Of a DNA stretch of 64,000 nucleotides, positions 45,857 to 56,600 are shown one piece after another. How positions within the stretch are numbered: position 1 is the first letter of the stretch; every line of letters begins with the position of its first letter. Below the pieces are notes generated by a model, which worked only from the letters and a program-made list of their open reading frames with translations, had not been told where the DNA came from and did no database searches. The translations under genes were made by a program, and so were the position numbers. The DNA comes from Muribaculum intestinale (GTDB lineage Bacteria; Bacteroidota; Bacteroidia; Bacteroidales; Muribaculaceae), in the NCBI RefSeq assembly GCF_002201515.1, contig NZ_CP021421.1, forward strand, positions 1,550,001-1,614,000, read 5' to 3'.

Positions 45857-45888
45857 TTTGCACGTACGGCGCTAAAATCGTAACTTTA
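45857..45888 (+). promoter_or_regulatory. Predicted mutS promoter
   Basis: TTTG at 45857-45860, a 20-nt spacer and TAACTTTA at 45881-45888 (seven of eight to TAnnTTTG), 24 bases before the mutS ATG. Confidence 0.5.
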
Positions 45889-45911
45889 CATAACAAACAG
45901 ATGAAAATTAA

Positions 45912-48527
45912 ATGGCTAAAAAGATAGTGGAAACGCCGCTTATGAGGCAGTATGTAGAGATGAAGGGCAAGCATCCCGATGCCATACTGCTTTTCCGTGT
46001 CGGCGACTTCTATGAGACATTTTCCGACGATGCAATCGTTGCATCCGAGATTCTTGGTATTACGCTGACGCGACGAGCCAACGGTAGCGCTCAGTATGTG
46101 GAACTTGCAGGATTTCCCCACCATGCCCTTGACAGCTACCTGCCGAAACTTGTCCGTGCAGGGAAGCGTGTCGCTATATGCGAGCAGCTTGAGGATCCGA
46201 AACTCACAAAGAAACTTGTAAAACGAGGCATTACAGAGCTGGTGACTCCCGGTGTGGCCGTAAGCGATACCGTGCTCAATCACAGGGAAAATAATTTTGT
46301 AGCCGCCGTACATTTCACACGTTCGGCTGCAATCGGAGTGGCGTTTCTTGACATATCTACCGGCGAGTTCTTCGCTGCCGAGGGCGATGCCGACTATGTC
46401 GACAAGCTAATCAATAATTTCTCTCCGAAGGAGGTGCTGGTCGAGCGTGGCAACCGACGTCTGCTTGAAGAGAAATTTTCAGGCAAGTTGCTCAGTTTCG
46501 AACTTGACGACTGGATATTTACTGATGATGCCGCAGGCGACCGTCTGCTTAAGCAGTTTGCCACATCATCGTTGAAAGGATTCGGCGTACACGGCATGCA
46601 CGCCTCTATCGTGGCAGCCGGAGCCATACTTCATTATCTCGACATAACCAATCATACACAGACAGGACATATAACCAAACTTACCCGTGTAGAGGAGGGG
46701 ACTTATGTCAGGCTTGACAAATTTACTGTGCGCAATCTCGAGCTGGTAGAGCCTTTGTGCGAGGATGGGCGCAGCCTGTTGCAGATTCTTGACCGCACAG
46801 TCACTCCTATGGGAGCACGACTGATGCGTCGCTGGCTGCTATTCCCCCTTACCGACGTGAAGGCTATCAATGCGCGTCTGGATGTGGTGGAGGGATTCAT
46901 GCGCTATCCCGACGAGCGTACTCTGCTGAAAGAAGGGCTGGAGCAGGCGGGAGACATGGAGCGTGTTATTTCAAAGGTAGCGGTAGGCAGAGTGTCGCCG
47001 CGTGAGCTGGTGCAGCTGCGCGACGCATTGCGTGCTGTTGCTCCCATAAAAGCCATGTGCATGCAGTCGGCCACTACGGCACTGCGCTCTATCGGCGAAC
47101 AACTCAACCCCTGTGAATGTATCCGTGACCGTATCGCCCGGGAGATTGTCGATGACGCTCCCGCGGCTCTCAACCGCGGGGTAGTGGTGCGTCCCGGCGT
47201 CGATGCCGAGCTCGACGAGCTTCGTGAGATAGCCTATCAGGGGAAGGATTACCTGATGAAGGTGCAGCAGCGCGAGATAGAAGCCACAGGTATCCCGAGC
47301 CTTAAGATTGGATACAACAATGTGTTCGGCTATTATATCGAGGTGACAAACACTCATAAGGCAAAGGTGCCGCAGGAGTGGATAAGAAAGCAGACACTCG
47401 TCAACGCCGAGCGCTATATAACCCAGGAGCTGAAGGAGTACGAGGAGAAGATACTCGGCGCTCAGGACCGTATCGCCATAATAGAGACACGCATTTTCAC
47501 TGATCTTGTGTCCGCTGTGTCGGAGTATATCCCTGCCATTCAGCTCGACGCCCATATGCTGGCAAGGCTTGATGTGCTTTCCGCGTTCACCCGTGTGGCT
47601 CTTGAGAACCATTACAACAGGCCTGTGGTCGACGATTCGCTTGTGATAGAGTTCAACGAGGCGCGCCACCCGGTGATAGAGAAGCAGCTTCCTGCCTCCG
47701 AGCCGTATATATCCAACAGTGTCTCACTTTCGAATGACGCCACGCAGATAATGATGATTACCGGACCCAACATGTCGGGTAAGTCGGCATTGCTGCGCCA
47801 GACTGCGCTTAATGTGATAATGGCGCAGACCGGATGTTTTGTAGCGGCGGAATCCGCCCGCGTAGGACTTGTCGACAAGGTGTTTACCCGTGTGGGAGCG
47901 AGCGACAACATATCCCTTGGCGAGTCGACATTTATGGTGGAGATGAACGAGGCTGCATCGATTCTAAACAACATGAGCGAACGGTCGCTGATATTGTTTG
48001 ACGAACTTGGCCGCGGAACCTCCACCTACGACGGAATATCGATAGCCTGGGCTATCGTGGAGCATATTCATGAGCATGCCGGGATGCATCCCAAGACTCT
48101 CTTCGCCACACATTATCATGAACTCAACGACATGGAGGCATCCTATCCACGCATAGCCAACTATAATGTGTCGGTAAAGGATATCGGCGGCAAAGTGGTG
48201 TTTATGCGTAAACTCCAGCGCGGCGGCTCAGAGCACAGCTTTGGCATCCATGTGGCGCGTCTGGCCGGCATGCCTAAGTCGATAGTCGAGCGTGCCACAC
48301 ATGTGCTCCATCTGCTCGAAGCGTCCAACCGGCGCGACGATATCGGCAAGGAGATTACGTCTCCGGCTGTAGAGGGAGGGATGCAACTGTCGTTTTTCCA
48401 GCTTGACGACCCGGTGCTGTCGCAGATACGCGATGAGATTCTCACTCTCGACATCAATAATCTTACACCGATGGCAGCGCTCAACAAGCTCCACGATATC
48501 CGCTCGATAATCACCGGCAAGGCATGA
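45912..48527 (+). CDS. mutS: DNA mismatch repair protein MutS
   Basis: Recognises mismatches and small loops and recruits MutL. The mismatch-reading Phe-x-Glu is F33-Y-E35 in VGDFYETF. The connector, core and clamp domains follow, and the ABC-type ATPase has Walker A GPNMSGKS near 618-625, Walker [15 protein letters not shown] and the ATHYHEL helix. The C-terminus ([13 protein letters not shown]) is the usual tetramerisation tail. Length 871 is normal. It is divergent from the sulfatase gene by 84 bases. Confidence 0.98.
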   Translation: MAKKIVETPLMRQYVEMKGKHPDAILLFRVGDFYETFSDDAIVASEILGITLTRRANGSAQYVELAGFPHHALDSYLPKLVRAGKRVAICEQLEDPKLTKKLVKRGITELVTPGVAVSDTVLNHRENNFVAAVHFTRSAAIGVAFLDISTGEFFAAEGDADYVDKLINNFSPKEVLVERGNRRLLEEKFSGKLLSFELDDWIFTDDAAGDRLLKQFATSSLKGFGVHGMHASIVAAGAILHYLDITNHTQTGHITKLTRVEEGTYVRLDKFTVRNLELVEPLCEDGRSLLQILDRTVTPMGARLMRRWLLFPLTDVKAINARLDVVEGFMRYPDERTLLKEGLEQAGDMERVISKVAVGRVSPRELVQLRDALRAVAPIKAMCMQSATTALRSIGEQLNPCECIRDRIAREIVDDAPAALNRGVVVRPGVDAELDELREIAYQGKDYLMKVQQREIEATGIPSLKIGYNNVFGYYIEVTNTHKAKVPQEWIRKQTLVNAERYITQELKEYEEKILGAQDRIAIIETRIFTDLVSAVSEYIPAIQLDAHMLARLDVLSAFTRVALENHYNRPVVDDSLVIEFNEARHPVIEKQLPASEPYISNSVSLSNDATQIMMITGPNMSGKSALLRQTALNVIMAQTGCFVAAESARVGLVDKVFTRVGASDNISLGESTFMVEMNEAASILNNMSERSLILFDELGRGTSTYDGISIAWAIVEHIHEHAGMHPKTLFATHYHELNDMEASYPRIANYNVSVKDIGGKVVFMRKLQRGGSEHSFGIHVARLAGMPKSIVERATHVLHLLEASNRRDDIGKEITSPAVEGGMQLSFFQLDDPVLSQIRDEILTLDINNLTPMAALNKLHDIRSIITGKA

Positions 48528-48584
48528 TACCGGTTATGGTATCTGTTCGATTCCGACAGACTGATTCACGTATCTGTATATACA

Positions 48585-48619
48585 AATCGCCCCGACCGAA
48601 AACAACGGTCGGGGCGATT
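48585..48619. terminator. Bidirectional terminator between mutS and secDF
   Basis: AATCGCCCCGACCG (48585-48598) pairs perfectly with CGGTCGGGGCGATT (48606-48619) around a 7-nt loop, with CTATTT after it on the plus strand. It lies between convergent genes. Confidence 0.85.
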
Positions 48620-48645
48620 CTATTTAATTATGGCTGTATTACGGA

Positions 48646-51525
48646 TTATTTCTTTTCAAGACGTTTGTCGGTAAGATAAGCCACAGGCGCTGCGATATAG
48701 ATGGTCGACAGCGTACCGGTGATTACACCAAAGAGCATTGCGAATGTAAAGCTGCGGATAGCTTCGCCACCGAGGATGAAGATACAGAGGAGCACGAGCA
48801 CGGTTGATGCCGATGTCATGATTGTACGTCCGAGAGTCGAGTTGAGCGACTTGTTGATAGTGGTGAAGAAGTCCTGTTTGGGATAGAGACCAACGTTTTC
48901 GCGCACACGGTCAAATACTACCACGGTATCGTTGATCTGATATCCTATAACGGTAAGTATAGCGGCGATAAACGACTGGTCAATCTCCATCGAGAAGGGA
49001 AGTACGCCCCAGAATAGGGTGTAGAATCCGATTACGGTGAAGGCTGTGAACGCAACGGCTGCAAGAGCGCCTACCGAGAAGGCCACGTTGTGGAAACGGA
49101 GCAGGATGTAGAGGAACATCGCGATGAGCGATAGCACTACAGCGATGTAGGCGTTCTTCTTCATATCGGCCGCAATGGTCGGACCTACTTTCTGCGACTG
49201 CTGTATGCCGATATTCTCGTTGGTTGTAGAGAAGTCTTCAAGAGACATGCCGCCGAGTTCGCTCTGCAGGCCTTTGTAGAGGATGTCGGTAATCTCTTTG
49301 TCTACACCGTCGGTTTCTTCGTTGATTTTGTAGTTGGTCGAGATGCGCACCTTGGTGTCATTGTCGATGGTGATTACCGACAGCGATGCATCGGGGAACA
49401 TCGGGGCGAGTTTCTGCTGGAGATCGCCGGTCTTAACCTCATGGTCAAACTGTACGATATAGTTGCGACCGCCGGAGAAGTCGATGCCCTGGTTGAGGCC
49501 GCGGGCGAAGAGCGAGATTACAACGATTACGATGAATGCCAGAGCTACCATGAACGATACCTTGCGACCGCCGAGGAAGTTGAAGTTTACATTCTCAAGT
49601 TTGCCGCGCGAGAGGGGAGTGGTGAAGGTAAGGTTAAGGAAAGGCTTGGTCTTGCCGAATGCCACGAATACCAGTCGGGTAAGGAACACTGCTGTGAAGA
49701 ACGAGCAGACGATACCGATGATAAGTGTGGTGGCGAATCCCTTGATAGGACCTGTGCCGTAGAGGAGCAGGATTACTGCGGTGATAATTGAGGTAAGGTT
49801 AGAGTCGAAGATGGCGGAGAATGCGTTGGCATAACCGTCGGCGATAGCCTGATGGATGTTCTTGCCGGCGCGGAGCTCTTCCTTGGCACGCTCGAATATA
49901 AGCACGTTGGCGTCAACGGCCATACCAAGGGCGAGCACGATACCGGCGATGCCGGAGAGTGTAAGCACTGCCTGGAACGAGGCGAGGATGCCGAATGTGA
50001 AGAAGAGGTTGCAGACAAGGCCGATGTTGGCGATGAGTCCGGGAATAAATCCGTAGAATGCCATCATGAACACCATGAGAAGCACGAGGGCGATAGCAAA
50101 CGACAGGAAGCCGTCGTGGATTGCCTGCTTGCCGAGCGACGGACCGATTACAGTGTCGCTTACGATGTCGACCTTGGCTGCCATCTTACCCGACTTGAGC
50201 ACGTTGGCGAGGTCCTTGGCATCGTCGACAGAGAAGTTGCCGGTAATCTGCGAGCGGCCACCCTCGATTACGCTGTTGATGCGCGGAGCTGAGTATACGG
50301 CGTCGTCGAGTACGATAGCCACGGGCTTGCCGAGGTTGTTCTGAGTCACGCGGGCCCACTGTTTTGCGCCCTCGCTGTTCATCTCCATGCTCACGTAGTT
50401 GCCCTGAAGGTTGTCGAAGTCGCTTGTGGCGTTTGTCACCACGTCGCCGCCGAGAGCGGGCTTGCCGTTATTGCTCTTGAGAGCGATGAGCTGGTATATG
50501 TCGGCCTTGCGGGTGGTGTTGGTCACGGTGTCAGTGTAGGTCACTTCCTGGGGCTTCACCTCCCAGCGGAGTTTCAGGTTGGAGGGGAGGATGCGTGCAG
50601 CGGTTGCTGTGCCGAGAATGGAGTCAATTACCTCGCGGTGGGCCTGTGTGGCCATACCGATATAGGGAGTTCCTGCATAGCCCTGGCCGTCGAAGTAGCC
50701 GAAGAAAGTTTTGGCTACACCGGCGCTGTCGCTGCGGAGGGCATTCTCGAGGGCCATGAGCTGGCTCTGTATGTCCTCAAGGTTGTATACTTCGTAAAAC
50801 TCGAGATTGGCCGATGCCTTGAGCAGGTCGCGTACACGATCGTGCTCTTTAACGCCCGGAAGTTCAAGAAGAATCTGTCCGTCCTTTTCAAGCTCCTGGA
50901 TGTTGGGGGCAACCACGCCAAACTGGTCGATACGGTTGCGGAGCACGTTGGTGGAAGAGTTCACGCGGTCCTTTACCTCCTGCTTTACTGTTGCTTCGAC
51001 CTGGTCGGCGCTCTCGCCGCGCTTGGCCACGTTTTTGAACACTACGGCCATGTCGGCGCCCGGCTCCATCTCCTTGTACTGTTTGAAGAATGCAGATACA
51101 TAGTCGCTGGTCTTGGTGCGCTTCACTACCGAGTCGGTTGCAGCGAGTACACGGTTGAATGTCTTGTTGTCTTCGGCATTGGCGATAGAGCGCAGAATGT
51201 CGGGCACGCTTACCTGGAGGATTACGTTCATACCTCCTTTCAGGTCGAGGCCGAGGCCTACGCCCATCTTCTGTACCTGATTGAATGTATAGCCGAATAC
51301 CGGGTACACCTTCTCTTTTCCGATTGAGTCGATGTAGTTCTTGTAAGCCTTTGTGTAAGCCTCGGAATTGGAATCGCCGTTAGCGATTGCCAGTGCGTAC
51401 TCCTGGCCTTTCTTCTCATAGCGGTTTGTGACCCACGTAAATGAGAGATAGAACAGACACACGAGCACGAGGAAGATTGCTATTACACCGGAAATGGCGC
51501 TTCCGGTCGTACCTTTGCTTTGCAT
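48646..51525 (-). CDS. secDF: Protein translocase SecDF fusion
   Basis: A single-chain SecD-SecF that uses the proton gradient to pull proteins through SecYEG. The SecD half starts with a membrane helix and the D1 motif (GLGLDLKGGMNVILQV), followed by the large periplasmic P1 domain and D5/D6 segments (GIAGIVLALGMAVDANVLIFE). The SecF half from about residue 640 has FSGGRNYIVQFD and the matching TVIGYQINDTVVVFDRVREN. About 12 helices are expected. The 959-residue length and fusion are typical of Bacteroidetes. Confidence 0.97.
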   Translation of the reverse strand: MQSKGTTGSAISGVIAIFLVLVCLFYLSFTWVTNRYEKKGQEYALAIANGDSNSEAYTKAYKNYIDSIGKEKVYPVFGYTFNQVQKMGVGLGLDLKGGMNVILQVSVPDILRSIANAEDNKTFNRVLAATDSVVKRTKTSDYVSAFFKQYKEMEPGADMAVVFKNVAKRGESADQVEATVKQEVKDRVNSSTNVLRNRIDQFGVVAPNIQELEKDGQILLELPGVKEHDRVRDLLKASANLEFYEVYNLEDIQSQLMALENALRSDSAGVAKTFFGYFDGQGYAGTPYIGMATQAHREVIDSILGTATAARILPSNLKLRWEVKPQEVTYTDTVTNTTRKADIYQLIALKSNNGKPALGGDVVTNATSDFDNLQGNYVSMEMNSEGAKQWARVTQNNLGKPVAIVLDDAVYSAPRINSVIEGGRSQITGNFSVDDAKDLANVLKSGKMAAKVDIVSDTVIGPSLGKQAIHDGFLSFAIALVLLMVFMMAFYGFIPGLIANIGLVCNLFFTFGILASFQAVLTLSGIAGIVLALGMAVDANVLIFERAKEELRAGKNIHQAIADGYANAFSAIFDSNLTSIITAVILLLYGTGPIKGFATTLIIGIVCSFFTAVFLTRLVFVAFGKTKPFLNLTFTTPLSRGKLENVNFNFLGGRKVSFMVALAFIVIVVISLFARGLNQGIDFSGGRNYIVQFDHEVKTGDLQQKLAPMFPDASLSVITIDNDTKVRISTNYKINEETDGVDKEITDILYKGLQSELGGMSLEDFSTTNENIGIQQSQKVGPTIAADMKKNAYIAVVLSLIAMFLYILLRFHNVAFSVGALAAVAFTAFTVIGFYTLFWGVLPFSMEIDQSFIAAILTVIGYQINDTVVVFDRVRENVGLYPKQDFFTTINKSLNSTLGRTIMTSASTVLVLLCIFILGGEAIRSFTFAMLFGVITGTLSTIYIAAPVAYLTDKRLEKK

Positions 51526-52044
51526 GTGTTGGTTAAGATGATATGATTAAAGTAGTTAATAGAATACGTTTTTTATCTGTGCACCGGCATGATGTGTGAA
51601 GCAGCCGGATAGTGCAGACTCTATTCGAAAAAAATGTCATCAGATTTCCATCTTTTTCAGGGATTGAAATTTAACACTATTTTTCAGCGTGCAAATATAG
51701 CGTTTTTTTCTCATAATACACATTTTACTGCTCTTAAAATATCTTTTACAGTTCACACGCTGGCGGGAGTGGGCGACCGTAGTTGCTTAAATCGCTTTAA
51801 ACATACTCTTCATGTTGCAACAGGGCATTATTGGATATGGCCGATTCTCCGGCACTGCCGATGGTTCATGGACAAAGGATAAAATCAGCTTTTCCAATTG
51901 ATTGATATTCCGGAATGACATGGTGGGTATGCTATCATGGCCGATGGCTATGTGGCATATTCGTCATCAATATCCCGTGTTCCGTTGTGACCATGCATTT
52001 TGCGGTCTGGAGGTCATGATCCGAAAAATTTAACACGGTCGATG
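51526..52044. other. Intergenic leader between secDF and metK
   Basis: No gene is supported in these 519 bases. The secDF promoter candidate lies at 51692-51699, leaving a 166-base AT-rich leader. The rest (51720-52044) shows no strong hairpin or conserved motif, and the short open frames here (up to about 80 codons) have no recognisable content. Confidence 0.6.
51692..51699 (-). promoter_or_regulatory. Predicted secDF -7 box
   Basis: On the minus strand this is TATATTTG, an exact TAnnTTTG box. The -33 region is weak (TGTGT near 51718). It would leave a leader of about 160 bases before the secDF ATG. Confidence 0.4.
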
Positions 52045-52075
52045 GTTGGAGTATCGGATAAAAGATGTAACTTTG
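52045..52075 (+). promoter_or_regulatory. Predicted metK promoter
   Basis: GTTG at 52045-52048, a 19-nt spacer and TAACTTTG at 52068-52075 (exact TAnnTTTG). Transcription would begin near 52082, at the 5' edge of the riboswitch. Confidence 0.65.
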
Positions 52076-52083
52076 CGCCACGA

Positions 52084-52145
52084 TATCAATCCGGGTGGAC
52101 AAATTTGGCTGCTTGCAACCACCGAAAAAAATGCTAAAACCGCTT
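52084..52145 (+). promoter_or_regulatory. SAM-II-type riboswitch upstream of metK
   Basis: Stem P1 is GGTGG (52094-52098) with CCACC (52119-52123). The enclosed loop AAATTTGGCTGCTTGCAA carries the conserved TTGCAA just before the 3' P1 strand. After P1 comes an A-rich joint and ATGCTAAAACC, in which GCTAAA matches the SAM-II consensus. The loop GG (52107-52108) can pair with the CC at 52140-52141, forming the H-type pseudoknot; in the reference SAM-II RNAs these are CC and GG, so the pairing has covaried. SAM-II binds S-adenosylmethionine. The target here is the SAM synthetase gene, a feedback loop. I identified it by motif, without a covariance-model search. Confidence 0.8.
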
Positions 52146-52202
52146 GTCCTCATGCAGGGAAGTTGCACGAATTTACGACAGAGGTTATTAATGCATATTT
52201 TA

Positions 52203-52247
52203 CTCCGCTCCGGTTTGAGTCTTACGCCGGTGACGGAGATTTTTTTT
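52203..52247 (+). terminator. Intrinsic terminator/attenuator in the metK leader
   Basis: CTCCG (52203-52207) pairs with CGGAG (52234-52238) and CCGG (52210-52213) with CCGG (52227-52230), followed by eight T residues at 52240-52247. It sits between the riboswitch and the metK start (52291), so it is a likely transcriptional expression platform, not a translational one. Confidence 0.8.
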
Positions 52248-52290
52248 GCCCTTCCGGCATATTTTGCAAAACAACAGATTTTTTGAATAT

Positions 52291-53577
52291 ATGGATATTA
52301 ATCATTATCTCTTCACGTCGGAATCGGTGTCCGAGGGTCATCCCGACAAGGTTGCCGACCAGATAAGCGACGCCGTACTCGACGAGTTCCTTGCCCAGGA
52401 CCCGGAGTCTAAGGTGGCATGCGAGACTCTTGTCACCACCGGTCAGGTAGTTATCGCCGGGGAAGTCAATTCCGAAGCATACATCGACCTGCAGGCTGTG
52501 GCCCGCAAGGTGATTACCGACATAGGCTATGACCGCAGCGACCTCCGCTTTGACGGCAATGCATGCGGCATCCTGTCGGCTCTCCACGAACAGAGCGCCG
52601 ACATCAACCGCGGAGTCGACCGCGAGATAAAGGAAGACCAGGGTGCAGGCGACCAGGGCATGATGTTTGGATTCGCTATCGACGAGACTCCCGACTATAT
52701 GCCTCTGCCGCTGTATCTCAGCCATATTCTCCTTGTGGAGCTTGCTAAAATACGCCGGGAGGGCCGCGAGATGACCTATCTGCGCCCTGATGCCAAGAGC
52801 CAGGTTACTGTAGAGTACGACACCCGTAATCAGCCTGTACGCATACATACGATTGTGGTTTCCACACAGCACGACGAGTTTATCCCCGCCGACGACACAG
52901 CCTCGCAGACCGAGGCCGACCGACTGATGCTCGACAAGATACGCACAGATGTGCGCGATATACTTCTGCCGCGTGTGAAAGCCGTGCTCCCCGATGGCAT
53001 CCGTGCGCTGTTTGATGATACACTGATACTTCATGTCAATCCTACCGGCAAGTTTGTGATTGGAGGCCCGCACGGCGATACCGGACTTACCGGACGTAAG
53101 ATTGTTGTTGACACCTACGGCGGCCGTGGCGCCCACGGCGGCGGCGCGTTCTCCGGAAAAGATCCATCCAAGGTCGACCGTTCGGCCGCATATGCCGCAC
53201 GCCATATCGCCAAGAATCTTGTGGCAGCCGGTGTGGCGCGCGAGGCTCTTGTGCAGGTGGCATACGCTATCGGTGTGGCGCAGCCCGTAAGCCTGTATGT
53301 TAATACACGCGGCACTGCCAATGTGGCAATGAGCGATGCCGAGATTTCAGCAAAAGTAAGCTCGCTTTTCGATATGCGCCCGCATGCTATCGAGCAGCGT
53401 CTTAAGCTACGCAATCCGATATATCAGATGACAGCAGCCTATGGCCATGTGGGTCGTCGACCTGAGACCGTCACTTGGCATAGCAAGTGCAACCCTTCAC
53501 TGACCCGCGAGGTTGAACTCTTTACCTGGGAGAAGCTCGACCGTGTCGACGACATGCGCGAGGCGTTCGGACTGTAA
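52291..53577 (+). CDS. metK: S-adenosylmethionine synthetase
   Basis: Makes SAM from methionine and ATP. The start at 52291 ([20 protein letters not shown]) is set by the family's N-terminus; the frame is open 15 codons upstream. Motifs [28 protein letters not shown], and [19 protein letters not shown] with the Mg- and phosphate-binding residues are intact. Length 428 is normal. A SAM-II riboswitch and terminator precede it, and a 28-bp palindromic terminator follows. Confidence 0.98.
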   Translation: MDINHYLFTSESVSEGHPDKVADQISDAVLDEFLAQDPESKVACETLVTTGQVVIAGEVNSEAYIDLQAVARKVITDIGYDRSDLRFDGNACGILSALHEQSADINRGVDREIKEDQGAGDQGMMFGFAIDETPDYMPLPLYLSHILLVELAKIRREGREMTYLRPDAKSQVTVEYDTRNQPVRIHTIVVSTQHDEFIPADDTASQTEADRLMLDKIRTDVRDILLPRVKAVLPDGIRALFDDTLILHVNPTGKFVIGGPHGDTGLTGRKIVVDTYGGRGAHGGGAFSGKDPSKVDRSAAYAARHIAKNLVAAGVAREALVQVAYAIGVAQPVSLYVNTRGTANVAMSDAEISAKVSSLFDMRPHAIEQRLKLRNPIYQMTAAYGHVGRRPETVTWHSKCNPSLTREVELFTWEKLDRVDDMREAFGL

Positions 53578-53582
53578 CCCTC

Positions 53583-53650
53583 CATATTGCATAACACAGG
53601 GCCGTCAGAGAACATTGATACTCTCTGACGGCCCTGTGTTATGCAATATG
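53583..53650. terminator. Bidirectional terminator with 28-bp perfect stem
   Basis: Bases 53583-53610 and 53623-53650 are exact inverted repeats of 28 bp (core ACACAGGGCCGTCAGAG) around a 12-nt loop. It lies between the convergent metK and the SusR-like gene, and overlaps the region just before the latter's stop at 53654. Confidence 0.9.
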
Positions 53651-53653
53651 GTA

Positions 53654-56600
53654 CTATGCGTCGTTGTCGGACAACTGGTTCTTGCTGCGGAACTCCGACG
53701 GAGTCATCCCGGTCTCTTTTTTGAAGCATTTCGTAAAATACTTCGGGTCGGAGAATCCTACGGCAAAAGCTATCTGAGAGAAACTCATGCGGCTGTTGGC
53801 TATAAGTTCCTGGGCGCGCTGAAGCCGCAGTCGGCGCAGGAAATCGCTCGGCGACATGCCAACAAGGGTCTTTATCTTACCGTAGAATACGGTGCGGCCC
53901 ATGTTGACAGACTCGGCCAGTTCCTCTATCTTCAGATTCTCGTCACCGATACGTGTGTCGAGGAATTTGAGCAGACGTTGCATCATTTCCTGGTCTTCGT
54001 CGATGATGGTGGGAGATTCAAGTCTGTAGTCGGACGCCTGTGGCGCCGGAGCAGGTGGTTCCTGCGTATTTCCGGCGCGGGCTTCTTCGGCCTCGCGTGC
54101 GGCCTGTGCTCTCACAGCCTGTTCGTGCATCACACGGGTTATCTCCTCAAGAGTGCGTCGCTGCTGCTCATTGATTTCCGACATGCGCACATTGTCGCGT
54201 CTCTGCAGGTATATGATTACGGCCGCTCCGGTCACGGCAAGGATTATCAGCAGTATCACTCCCGTTCCGCGCCATGATTTCCAGAACGAGGGCTCGACTT
54301 TCAGACTTATCTGGCGCGTGTTGTTTACCCAATGTCCCGAACTGTTTGTGCTACGCAGATACAGAGTATGGTTTCCCGGCGACAGTCGGTTGAATTTCAG
54401 CTTGCCCTCGCTGCCGAGATTGTGCCATAATGTGTCGCCGTCGAGCCTGTAGGCATAGCGCAGGCTCCCTGTGTCGGCATAGTCGAGTGCGGCAAACTCT
54501 ACGGTAAGGTGCCGTTCGTTGCCAGCCACGGTTATTTCCGAGGGGTTCAGTTCGGTTCCGGCGTCGGTCCCGGTGCCGTGAAGCACACGTGTGACGATTA
54601 TCTTCGGGATTTCTACTCCCGGAATCTTCTTGTCGGGGGTGAAGAATGCCGGACCGTTCAGTGCTCCTGTCCACAGATTTTGTCCGTCATATACCGGGAG
54701 TGCTTCTGTAAACTCTGCGTTGTCGGTATGGCTGAGGGTGCGGTCAGCTCCGGTCGACGGATTGTATGCCACAATATCTGACTCTCTTACAATATATATA
54801 CGTCCGTCAGGAGTCTCGCCGAGTGCAAGCACATTGTTGATACACGACGATGTGGCCGGCATGGCTATCGGCTTTAGCTTCAGATTGTCTTTCAGCAGAG
54901 TCTTTTCCGCCACAACCTGTACGCCCTCCATCGTGGCTACATATATGCGGCCTTTCTTGCTTGAAAGAATCTGCATTACGTTGGGGGTAAGCAGCGATGA
55001 CGGGTCGGTCTCCGAATGGGTGGTACGGAAAAACCGCATAGACGGGGCGTCGTCGCTATGTCCGTCGACGGTAAGAAAGCCTTCGGTTGTGGATAGGAAC
55101 ATAACTCCGCCCGGGCCTTCCTCCACGCGCCTTACGCGGTTGAATCCGTCGGCAGGATATCCGTTCATGTCATTGCCTCGATGTATAAACCGGTATCCAC
55201 CTGTTGAGTCGCGTCTTACCATATGCACGCCTGCTCCGTAGGTGGCCAGCCATATTCTTCCGCGACTGTCCTCCATCACCTGGTATATGCTGTCGCATCC
55301 TATTGAATAGGGGTCGGAGGTGCGGTGGTAGTTGGTGATTTTTCCTTTAGGGTCTATGGTATACAGCCCGTTGCCTTTGGTGCCTATCCAGGTAGTACCT
55401 TTAGAGTCGGTCAGCACTGAATATATGCGGTAGGCAAAAGGCTGGGGCGATTGTGATATCTGTGCTTTGGTGCTACCGTCAGAGCCGGAGGTTTGTGTAA
55501 GATACCCTTTCAGCTTGCCGTCAGGGTCGAGCCATCCGATAATGCCGGTGGCGGTGCCGGCGAGTAATGTCCCGTCGTCATTTACAGTAAGCGCTCTTAC
55601 CTCTTCGTTGCGTTCAAGCGGTATTGTGTTGATGCTACGTCGGCCGAAAGTTACACAGGTAAGGTCGTGTGCGCCGCTGAGCCACAGGTTCGACTGGTTG
55701 TCAATGAAGTATCGTTCGATTGACGGTATGGCCGAGTAGTTGAGCTGCGGTGATACCAGAGGCAGAGGTTTTACTTTACCGCTGAATTCGCTGTAATATC
55801 CGAATGGCCGGTTGCGTGGGGCGAGCCATACCGTGCCGGTCGGGTCTTCAAGCCAGAGGGGGCGGCGCGACACTGTTATCGGTGTCATGCTCTCTTCCGT
55901 GTCGATGTATCTTGCGGTGTTGCTTTCTGGCGTGGCAAGCAGTATGTTGCCACCCTCTGCAAAGGCCCATATGCGCGACTTTGTGTCGACATACAGGTCG
56001 GTTATTTCCTCTCCTCCGGGCGATGTTATCATGCTCCAGCGGTTGGTTGTAATGTCATATATGGCTATTCCCGACGATGTTGCCGCCATTATGCGTTTGT
56101 CATCAAGCCGGCGTCCGGCGCTTACGGACGGACGTCCCGGCACGGCGGAGATTGCCGTCAGCTTTCCGGAGTTATACACGTATGCGCGTCCGTCGGTTGT
56201 CAGGAAATAGTCTTTCCCATCAAGTTCTACCGGCTCCATGAATACACCGTCGGCATGCACGTCGCTGCCATACAGGCTGATGCCCGTGTCGGTGAATATC
56301 CATTCATGTCCCGATGGAGTGCTTTTCACCGTTGTTATGTGGTGTGCGCCGATAGAGGCCATATGGGTTGTGTCCCATATCTCCATCAAGGCCGTGTCGG
56401 ATGGCGCTTTGGCGTTAAGCCTGATTGTCGGCTTGCCTCTCGAGCCTATCATCCATATCCCCTCGGGCGCTACTGATATGGCCCTGCAATGGTATTCGCC
56501 GCCGGTCTTCATGGCGATATCGTCGCTCACTGCTACGAATTTTCCGGATGCGATGTCGAGGTAGTAGGGGAGCTCGCCATACAGATGCATCCACAGGCGC

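Noticed and set aside
45828..46313. 162-codon extension of the sulfatase frame into mutS
   Set aside because: It is an antisense shadow of mutS, and the internal start at 45827 has a signal peptide.
51634..51882. 82-codon plus-strand frame in the secDF leader
   Set aside because: It overlaps the predicted secDF promoter and has no domain; likely chance.
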